Source of the DNA: Prevotella denticola
Lineage (GTDB): Bacteria > Bacteroidota > Bacteroidia > Bacteroidales > Bacteroidaceae
NCBI RefSeq assembly: GCF_900454835.1
Contig: NZ_UGTM01000002.1
Span: 248,001-312,000, forward strand
DNA: 64,000 bases
Direction: 5' to 3'
Both the position numbers and the translations under genes were made by a program. This document shows, in pieces, positions 57,303-64,000 of the stretch. Each line of letters starts with the position of its first letter. Positions within the stretch are counted from its first letter, which is position 1. The notes beneath the pieces were generated by a model, which was given only the letters and a program-made list of their open reading frames with translations, did not search any database and was not told the origin of the DNA.

Positions 57303-60300
57303 ATGGAGAAAAGATTCACTTTATTTTTGCTTGGACTCGTCCTGTCTATCGGCACGGCATTCGGCCAGGCAAAAATCAATGGTACCGTAGTTTCTCAGGA
57401 AGACGGAGAAGCCGTCGTCGGTGCTTCGGTCATGGTACAGGGTACCACGACAGGAACGGTCACCGACATCGACGGAAAGTTCTCGCTCAATGTTCCTGCA
57501 GGAAAGAAACTCGTAGTCAGTTACATCGGCATGACCACCCAGACCCTCACCGCCAGGGACGGCATGAAGGTGGTGCTTGCCAATGACAACCACCAGCTCA
57601 CCGAGGTCGTCGTGACGGGTATGACCCAGCAGGACAAACGTCTCTTCTCGGGTGCCGCCACGAAGATCGACGCCTCCAAGGCGAAGATCGACGGTATGGC
57701 CGACGTCAGCCGGTCGCTCGAAGGCCGCGCCGCCGGCGTGAGCGTCCAGAACGTCTCGGGTACATTCGGTACGGCACCGAAGATTCGTGTGCGTGGTGCC
57801 ACGTCCATCTTCGGTTCGTCAAAGCCGCTGTGGGTAGTCGACGGCGTCATCATGGAAGACATTGCCAATGTCGATGCAAGCTCCCTGTCGTCAGGTGATG
57901 CGAAGACCCTGATATCCTCCGCCATCGCCGGCCTGAACGCCGACGACATCGAGAGCTTCCAGATCCTCAAGGACGGTTCTGCCACATCTATCTATGGTGC
58001 GCGCGCCATGGCGGGCGTGATCGTCGTCACGACGAAGAAGGGTAAAGCCGGCCAGAGCCACCTCAGCTATACCGGCGAATACACGCTGCGCCTGAAGCCG
58101 AGCTACCGCAACTTCAACATCATGAACTCGCAGGACCAGATGGAGGTCTACCGGGAACTGGAGAAGAAGGGCTACCTGAACTATGCCGAGATTGCCAACG
58201 CTTCGACGAGCGGTGTCTACGGACATATGTACCAGCTGCTCTCCGAGTACGATGCCACCAAGGGACAGTTCGGACTGGAGAACACGCAGGACGCACGGGA
58301 TACCTACCTGCGGGCTGCCGAGTACCGCAACACCGACTGGTTCGACCAGCTCTTCTCAAGTTCCATCATGCACAACCACTCCGTCAGCGCATCGGGCGGT
58401 ACGGACAAGGGACAGTACTATGCCTCCCTCTCCGCCATGTACGACCCCGGATGGTACAAGGCGAGCCGTGTACAGCGTTACACCGGCAACCTCAACACCA
58501 CCTACAACATCAGCAAGCAGGTGGGCCTGAACCTCATCGCCAACGCCTCTTACCGCAAGCAGCGCGCACCGGGCTCGCTGACCCGGACCGTCGACCCGGC
58601 ATCGGGAACTGTCAGCCGTGCGTTCGACATCAACCCCTACTCCTACTCGCTGAACACGTCGCGTACACTCGACCCCAACGTGTTCTATACCCGCAACTAT
58701 GCGCCGTTCAATATCTTCAACGAGCTGGAGAACAACTACATGGACCTCAATGTCCACGACTTCCGCATCCAGGCGAGCGTCGACTACAAACCCATCTCGA
58801 AGGTGAAGCTCACCGCCCTGGTGGCCGTCAAGAGCGCCGCCTCGACGATGGAACACATCGTGCGCGAGAACTCCAACCAGGCACTGGCTTACCGGGCCAT
58901 GGGGACGACGACCATCCGCGATGCCAATCCCTACCTCTATACCGACCCTGACAATCCGTTCGCTCTGCCGGAGTCTGTCCTGCCGGAAGGCGGTATTCTC
59001 GACCGCACCGGCAACCACTTCTTCGGCTGGGACTCGCGTTTCTCGGCATCCTACAACGATGTCTTCAACGACACGCACATCGTGAACCTCTATGCAGGTA
59101 TGGAGACCAACAGCGTAGACCGCAAGCAGACCTTCGACCGGGAATGGGGCATGATGTTCGACGCAGGCGAGATTGCCAAGCTCAACTACCGTGCCTTCAA
59201 GATGTTCCAGGAGGAAGGAACATACTATTATTCGCTCGCGAACACCCACATCCGCAGCCTGGCTTACTTCGGAACAGGCACCTATTCCTATAAAGGGCGC
59301 TACCAGGTGACGGGTACTTTCCGCTACGAGGGTACGAACTATCTGGGCAAAGCGACATCCGCCCGCTGGCTGCCTACCTACAACGTCTCCGGCGCATGGA
59401 ACGCACACGAGGAGGGTTGGTTCGCCGATGTCTTCAAGAAAGCGCTCACCCACGCCACACTCCGTCTGAGCTACTCGCTCACCGGCGACCGCCCGCCGGT
59501 CACCAACTCCCTGCCGATCTTCACGGCGGTAGTGCCCTGGCGGCCGTTCACGACCGTCCAGGAGACCGGCTACAAAGAGCAGTTCGGCAACAAGAACCTC
59601 ACCTACGAGAAGAAACATGAGTTCAACCTCGGGTTCGACTTCGGCTTCCTCGACAACCGCATCAACCTCACCGCCGACTTCTACTGGCGGCGCAACAAGG
59701 ATCTGATCGGCTATGTGAACCATCCGAACCTCGGGTCCTACAACCTCGCCAACGTCGCCGCCATGAAGTCGAACGGTGTCGAAGTCTCATTGAACACGCA
59801 GAACATCAGGAGCAAGGACTTCAGCTGGGAAACCAACTTCATCTTCTCCTGGACACACAATGAAATCACGAGCCTCTTCACCCATGCACGGGTCATCGAC
59901 CTCGTACAGGGCACGGGCTACAGCCTCGTAGGCTATCCCGTGAACTCCATCTTCAGCATTCCGTTCGCAGGACTCAGCAGCGACGGTCTGCCGACCTTCT
60001 GGGACGCCGACGGCAACCGGACGACTTCCGGCATCTACCTCCAGGAACGCGACCAGGACAAGATCGGATTCCTCAAGTATGAAGGACCGGCCGACCCGAC
60101 GACGACCGGCTCGTTCGGCAACGTCTTCCGCTACAAGAACTGGGACCTCAACGTCTTCATCACCTACAGCTTCGGCAACAAGGTGCGACTCAATCCGGTC
60201 TTCAGCAACCGTTACGACGACATGGACGCACTGCCCAAGGAGTTCCGCAACCGCTGGGCATACAGCGGCAACGAGGCGACGACAGACATCCCGGCCATCG

Positions 60301-60611
60301 CCACACGCCGCCAGAACCGGAACGACTCGCAGCTCAACGTAGCCTACAACAGCTACAACTACTCCGACGCACGCATCGCCAAGGGCGACTTCATCCGCAT
60401 GAAGGAAATCTCGCTGGGCTACACCTTCCCGGCATCTCTCATCAGCCCCATCGGCATCAACAGTCTGGCTCTGAAGCTGCAGGCTACCAACCTCTTCCTG
60501 TTCTATGCCGACAAGAAACTGAACGGACAGGATCCGGAGTTCTTCAATACGGGCGGTGTAGCGGCTCCGGTGCCGAAACAGTTCACACTGACACTGAGAT
60601 TAGGTCTTTAA
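57303..60611 (+). CDS. SusC/RagA-family TonB-linked outer-membrane transporter (second locus)
   Basis: A 1102-residue protein with a signal peptide (about 1-21) and a regulatory-like domain beginning KINGTVVSQEDGEAVVGASV. The plug (VVVTGMTQQDKRLFSGAATK) carries the SusC hallmark region IRVRGATSIFGSSKPLWVVD. A long barrel ends in KQFTLTLRLGL. No STN domain is present. It is the first gene of a new four-gene operon with susD, a zinc lipoprotein and a DUF4302-type lipoprotein. No polysaccharide-degrading enzyme lies nearby, so the substrate may be a peptide or glycopeptide rather than a glycan; this is inferred. Confidence 0.94.
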   Translation: MEKRFTLFLLGLVLSIGTAFGQAKINGTVVSQEDGEAVVGASVMVQGTTTGTVTDIDGKFSLNVPAGKKLVVSYIGMTTQTLTARDGMKVVLANDNHQLTEVVVTGMTQQDKRLFSGAATKIDASKAKIDGMADVSRSLEGRAAGVSVQNVSGTFGTAPKIRVRGATSIFGSSKPLWVVDGVIMEDIANVDASSLSSGDAKTLISSAIAGLNADDIESFQILKDGSATSIYGARAMAGVIVVTTKKGKAGQSHLSYTGEYTLRLKPSYRNFNIMNSQDQMEVYRELEKKGYLNYAEIANASTSGVYGHMYQLLSEYDATKGQFGLENTQDARDTYLRAAEYRNTDWFDQLFSSSIMHNHSVSASGGTDKGQYYASLSAMYDPGWYKASRVQRYTGNLNTTYNISKQVGLNLIANASYRKQRAPGSLTRTVDPASGTVSRAFDINPYSYSLNTSRTLDPNVFYTRNYAPFNIFNELENNYMDLNVHDFRIQASVDYKPISKVKLTALVAVKSAASTMEHIVRENSNQALAYRAMGTTTIRDANPYLYTDPDNPFALPESVLPEGGILDRTGNHFFGWDSRFSASYNDVFNDTHIVNLYAGMETNSVDRKQTFDREWGMMFDAGEIAKLNYRAFKMFQEEGTYYYSLANTHIRSLAYFGTGTYSYKGRYQVTGTFRYEGTNYLGKATSARWLPTYNVSGAWNAHEEGWFADVFKKALTHATLRLSYSLTGDRPPVTNSLPIFTAVVPWRPFTTVQETGYKEQFGNKNLTYEKKHEFNLGFDFGFLDNRINLTADFYWRRNKDLIGYVNHPNLGSYNLANVAAMKSNGVEVSLNTQNIRSKDFSWETNFIFSWTHNEITSLFTHARVIDLVQGTGYSLVGYPVNSIFSIPFAGLSSDGLPTFWDADGNRTTSGIYLQERDQDKIGFLKYEGPADPTTTGSFGNVFRYKNWDLNVFITYSFGNKVRLNPVFSNRYDDMDALPKEFRNRWAYSGNEATTDIPAIATRRQNRNDSQLNVAYNSYNYSDARIAKGDFIRMKEISLGYTFPASLISPIGINSLALKLQATNLFLFYADKKLNGQDPEFFNTGGVAAPVPKQFTLTLRLGL

Positions 60612-60632
60612 ACTCTTAATACAGACGGAATT

Positions 60633-62318
60633 ATGAAAATAAAGAATATCATATACAAGAGCGGCCTGATGCTCGCATCGACGGCACTGCTCGCCTCCTG
60701 CTCCGACGAGCTGAACACGCTGCCGGACAACCGTACCACGCTGGACAACCCGACAAAAGTGGCCGGTCTGCTCGTGACAGCCTACCCCGACCGCACCCCG
60801 ACACTCATCAACGAGTGGATGTCGGACAACACCGACTACATGGGTCCGCACAACAGCATGGGCGACCGTGAGGGCGACCAGATGTTCTTCTGGCTGGAAG
60901 ACACGGAAAGCGGCAACGACTCACCGGAACACATCTGGATGATCTACTATGAAGGTATCTACAAGGCCAACGAGGCTCTGAACGCCATCCAGGAACTCGG
61001 AGGCGCCACCAACGCATCGCTCCGCAACTCCGAGGGAGAGGCACTGCTGCTGCGCGCCTACAACCACTTCGTGCTCGTCAACGAGTTCAGCCGTGCCTAC
61101 AACTCCAAGACCAGCCAGACCGACCCCGGTATCTACTATGCCACAGAGGTGGCCGACTTCTCCGAGACGACTGCACAGGCCAACCGCGGTACCGTGGCAG
61201 AGGACTATGCGAAGATAGCCGCCGACATCGAGGCCGGCATCCCGCTGATCAACGACAGCTACAAGGTGCCGAAGTACCACTTCAACAAGAAGGCCGCCTA
61301 CGCCTTCGCCACCCGCTTCTACCTCTATTACGAGAAGTGGGACAAGGCCAAGGAATACGCCGACAAGCTCCTGGGCAGCAATCCCGGTGCCTCGCTGCGC
61401 GACTACCGCACCCTGCAGGCCATGCCGCTGAGCAACTCCTCGCAGGCCGTGAAGATTGCCGAAGCCTACTGCAACGTGGAGGCGGAATGCAACCTGCTCA
61501 TCCAGACGAGCGTCAGCTATGCCGGCATGGCACTCGCTCCCTGGGGGCTATACAAGCGTTACGCCCTGACCAACTACCTGTCGCAGACAGAGCTGACGGA
61601 GAGCGAAAACATCTGGGGATCGGAGTCTGGCCTCATCTGGAAGCCGTTCACCATCAACCAGGGCGAGGTAGACTGCGCCATGACGATGAAGCTGCCGCGT
61701 GAAGTGGAGATTCTCAACAAGACGACCGGCTCGGGCTATCTGCGCACGCTGAACGTCGACTTCACCATCGACGAGGCACTCCTCAACCGCGCCGAGGCCG
61801 AAATCATGCTCGGACAGGACGATGCTGCCTGCGCCGACATGACGACGTGGATGCAGAACTTCTTCAAGACAAGCGTCACGCTCACCCCGGCAAGCGTAAA
61901 GGCATTCTTCGATGCCCTGCCCTACGCCTACGACGATGCAGCGAAACTCAAGCCGAGCATCAAGAAACACCTCAGCCCCCGCTTCACCATCGGCGCCGAA
62001 GGCTCCGTACAGGAGTCGCTGCTCCAGTGCGTACTCGACCTGCGTCGCATCGAGACGGTACACCAGGGACTGCGATGGTTCGACATCAAACGCTACAACA
62101 TCGAGATCCCGCGCCGCCTGATCGGTGCCGACGGAAAACCGCTGCGCAACCTCGACTGGCTCAAGAAAGACGACCCCCGGCAGGTGGTGCAGATTCCGCA
62201 GAGCATCCGTGCGGCCGGCGTAATGGGCAATCCGAAAGTCGTTGCACCCAGCCAGTACACGAAGCCGGGCTATACGTACACCCCACGGCCGAAGTACGCA
62301 GGACAGGCCCGGCTTTAA
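60633..62318 (+). CDS. SusD/RagB-family nutrient-binding lipoprotein (second locus)
   Basis: A 561-residue lipoprotein, lipobox Leu-Leu-Ala-Ser-Cys near residue 23. The SusD fold shows in the segments GEALLLRAYNHFVLVNEFSR, KKAAYAFATRFYLYYEKWDKA and the C-terminal VLDLRRIETVHQGLRWFDIKRY. It starts 21 bp after susC. It lacks the usual arginine-rich N-terminal pairing seen in some glycan SusD proteins, but this does not tell the ligand. It should act as the lid of the SusC channel. Confidence 0.93.
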   Translation: MKIKNIIYKSGLMLASTALLASCSDELNTLPDNRTTLDNPTKVAGLLVTAYPDRTPTLINEWMSDNTDYMGPHNSMGDREGDQMFFWLEDTESGNDSPEHIWMIYYEGIYKANEALNAIQELGGATNASLRNSEGEALLLRAYNHFVLVNEFSRAYNSKTSQTDPGIYYATEVADFSETTAQANRGTVAEDYAKIAADIEAGIPLINDSYKVPKYHFNKKAAYAFATRFYLYYEKWDKAKEYADKLLGSNPGASLRDYRTLQAMPLSNSSQAVKIAEAYCNVEAECNLLIQTSVSYAGMALAPWGLYKRYALTNYLSQTELTESENIWGSESGLIWKPFTINQGEVDCAMTMKLPREVEILNKTTGSGYLRTLNVDFTIDEALLNRAEAEIMLGQDDAACADMTTWMQNFFKTSVTLTPASVKAFFDALPYAYDDAAKLKPSIKKHLSPRFTIGAEGSVQESLLQCVLDLRRIETVHQGLRWFDIKRYNIEIPRRLIGADGKPLRNLDWLKKDDPRQVVQIPQSIRAAGVMGNPKVVAPSQYTKPGYTYTPRPKYAGQARL

Positions 62319-62361
62319 CCTAACAGAATGCTTCCGGAATCCGGTCCGCCCGTTACCGAAC

Positions 62362-62449
62362 GTCGGGAACATGAATCCCGGCCGTCGGGAATACGATTCC
62401 CAGGCACCGGGAACAACCTTCCCAGGCACCGGGAACAGCAGAACAGGCG
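62362..62449 (+). repeat. 22-bp tandem array of an unrelated sequence
   Basis: Units start at 62362, 62384, 62406 and 62428, exactly 22 bp apart; the fourth decays. Each contains an inverted pair GGGAA...TTCCC (first unit ATCCC). It fills the spacer between susD and the zinc lipoprotein gene. Confidence 0.85.
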
Positions 62450-62516
62450 GGCAGCCCGCATCCTGCAAGACCGGTTCCGGACACCGAATGACGAATCAAT
62501 AATCAAGGAATAAGAA

Positions 62517-63440
62517 ATGAAAAAGAACATATTGGCTTTATCGCTCCTGGCAGCCGTTGCGGCAGGGTTCGCCTCCTGTTCCGACGACGACCTGTCAAGT
62601 GAGAGCGTCATCAAGCGTTCCACGACGACAGAAACCGCCTTCGACAAGTGGCTGTACAAGAACTTCGTGTCGCCTTACAACATCCAGATACAGTGGCGTT
62701 ACGAGGACAACGAGTCGGACATGGCCTATTACGACGTGCCGGCCGACTCGGCACAGTCCGTCGAACTGGCACACATCATCAAGTACACCTGCGTCGAAGC
62801 CTACACGCAGGCCGCCGGCATCAACTTCACACGCCGTTACTTCCCGAAGCTCTTCAGCTTCCTCGGCGAGTTCGAGTACGAGAACAGCGGAAACATCAAA
62901 CTCGGTACGGCCGAAGGCGGAAAGAAAATCCGCCTGCTCGGTGTCAACCACCTCGACAGGTACAAGAACAACCGTGCCTACCTGGACGAATACTACCTGA
63001 AGACCATCCACCACGAGTTCGTACATATCGTCAACCAGACGAAAGACTATCCGCGCGAGTTCGGAAAGGTGACCCCCAACGACTATGTCAACGACTCCTG
63101 GAGCTCGAGCAAGTACGGAACGGGCTTCGAGCAGCGCGGCTTCGTGACCGCCTACTCGCAGAAGGAGGAGCGCGAGGACATCGCCGAGGTTGTCAGCACC
63201 TACATCATCTCGACGCCCGCACAGTGGAATGCCATTCTGGCAAAGGCCGTCATCAAGGATGACAAAGGGAACGCTGCCAAAGAGCAGCCCGGCGTGACAG
63301 CCATCAACAAGAAGCTCGAAATCTGCAAGCGATACTACAAGGAATCCTTCGGAATCGACCTCGACAAGGTGCGCGATGCCGTCATCGAACGTGAGAACGA
63401 TGTCGTCAGCGGAAATTACAATCTGACGAATCTCAACTAA
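62517..63440 (+). CDS. SusCD-associated zinc metallohydrolase lipoprotein (HExxH)
   Basis: A 307-residue lipoprotein with Cys21 as the lipidated residue (Phe-Ala-Ser-Cys). The zinc-binding motif is His166-Glu167-Phe-Val-His170. A likely third ligand is Glu224 in EDIAEVVS, about 54 residues on. The layout matches the family known as substrate import-associated zinc metallohydrolase lipoproteins, which are always found with SusC/SusD pairs. It probably trims a peptide substrate at the surface before uptake. The gene overlaps or abuts the next lipoprotein gene (TAATG), so the two are coupled. Confidence 0.88.
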   Translation: MKKNILALSLLAAVAAGFASCSDDDLSSESVIKRSTTTETAFDKWLYKNFVSPYNIQIQWRYEDNESDMAYYDVPADSAQSVELAHIIKYTCVEAYTQAAGINFTRRYFPKLFSFLGEFEYENSGNIKLGTAEGGKKIRLLGVNHLDRYKNNRAYLDEYYLKTIHHEFVHIVNQTKDYPREFGKVTPNDYVNDSWSSSKYGTGFEQRGFVTAYSQKEEREDIAEVVSTYIISTPAQWNAILAKAVIKDDKGNAAKEQPGVTAINKKLEICKRYYKESFGIDLDKVRDAVIERENDVVSGNYNLTNLN

Positions 63441-63457
63441 TGAAGAAAGGATCATTT

Positions 63458-64000
63458 ATGAAAGCAAGTAAAATATTCATCGCCCTCCTGATCGCTCTGC
63501 CGGCAATCGGCTTGCAGTCGTGCCTGAAGGACCAGGAGGACGTCTTCGACAAGTCTTACTCGGAGCGCATGGCGGAGTTCCTCCAGCAGGCGCAGGACAC
63601 GCTTGTGAAGGCTCCCTACGGATGGGCACTGGACTACTACCCGGAGAGCAACCAGAGTTACGGCGGAGTGGCCTACACCATCCGCTTCACACGCGACAAC
63701 GCCATCGTGCGCTATGAGAACAACCCCGACGACGGCGAGGTGAAGTCGCTCTACAGCATGAAGGATGACAGCGGTCCCGTGCTGTCGTTCGACACCTACA
63801 ACACCTTCCTCCACGTCTATGCCACGCCGAAAGACGGTGAGTACCGGGGCAAGGAGGGCGACTTCGAGTTCATCATCGACAGCATCGGGTCCGACTGCGT
63901 CAAGCTGCACGGCAAGAAGTCGGAGAACACGATGTACCTCCGCAAGCTCACGGCTGATGCGGCAGAGTACATGGAGAAGGTGACCGACCTCTCCGCCGAC
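63458..64000 (+). CDS. DUF4302-type lipoprotein (3' truncated by the window)
   Basis: The frame is open to base 64000, giving at least 181 residues. I start at 63458 (MKASKIFIALL) because AAAGGA lies 7-8 bp before it; the ATG at 63440, overlapping the previous stop, is possible. The lipobox is Leu-Gln-Ser-Cys. The segment KAPYGWALDYYPESNQSYGG followed by an AIVRYENNPDDGEVKSLYSM strand is characteristic of DUF4302 proteins, which accompany SusCD-zinc lipoprotein operons. It is probably a surface substrate-binding or accessory protein. The function is unknown. Confidence 0.82.
   Translation, partial: MKASKIFIALLIALPAIGLQSCLKDQEDVFDKSYSERMAEFLQQAQDTLVKAPYGWALDYYPESNQSYGGVAYTIRFTRDNAIVRYENNPDDGEVKSLYSMKDDSGPVLSFDTYNTFLHVYATPKDGEYRGKEGDFEFIIDSIGSDCVKLHGKKSENTMYLRKLTADAAEYMEKVTDLSAD

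Overview
The window reads as the chromosome of a fairly GC-rich Bacteroidales member, most likely Prevotella or a close relative. The basis is two SusC/SusD loci, a hybrid two-component (HTCS) regulator, Omp28-type proteins, C-terminal tails of the type IX secretion kind, a NUDIX-type AraR, and many promoters of the Bacteroidetes form (TTTG near -33, TAnnTTTG near -7). The species is not determined. The first and last genes run off the window. No rRNA, phage, transposase or CRISPR-Cas genes were seen.

Layout. 1-5364 (+): the end of a beta-barrel protein, two Omp28/thioredoxin-like envelope proteins, a small secreted protein and a membrane-anchored MutS-like ATPase. 5845-12147 (-): one operon spoIIM - membrane protein - DUF4129 - DUF4350 - moxR - DUF58, divergent from an RDD membrane protein at 12249. 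13385-21525 (+): pflB-pflA, a YbiT-like ABC-F ATPase with one decayed nucleotide site, grpE, dnaJ and folC. 21756-33230 (-): a compact pectic-galactan utilisation locus of susC, susD, a SusE/F-like lipoprotein, a GH53 endo-galactanase and an HTCS regulator with its own promoter. 34490-34563 (-): tRNA-Met. 34895-38904 (+): a START-like protein, an LptF/LptG-family permease and ribBA. 40269-47819 (+): galM, a sugar MFS transporter, galK, an AraR-like regulator, transketolase and rpiB. 48781-56773 (+): a tandem-module secreted protein overlapping a subtilisin-like protease, then a 1236-residue leucine-rich-repeat protein, all with type IX-like tails. 57303-64000 (+): a second SusC/SusD pair with a HExxH zinc lipoprotein and a DUF4302-type lipoprotein.

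How the parts fit. The galactan locus would cut and import beta-1,4-galactan. GalM, the MFS carrier and GalK, about 7 kb away, would take the galactose into the cell and phosphorylate it. AraR, transketolase and RpiB sit where arabinose and pentose-phosphate control would be expected, so this part of the chromosome looks tuned to pectin side chains. PflB/PflA point to mixed-acid fermentation.

The least explained material is intergenic. A dispersed repeat family of 22-bp units (17-bp core, 5-bp variable spacer, constant 16-bp tail ending GCACCTTTT) occurs four times. An unrelated 22-bp array lies at 62362, three intergenic regions carry 10-bp arrays, and a 7-bp array starts inside the stop codon of the START-like gene. 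I found no CRISPR-like or protein-coding explanation for any of these.
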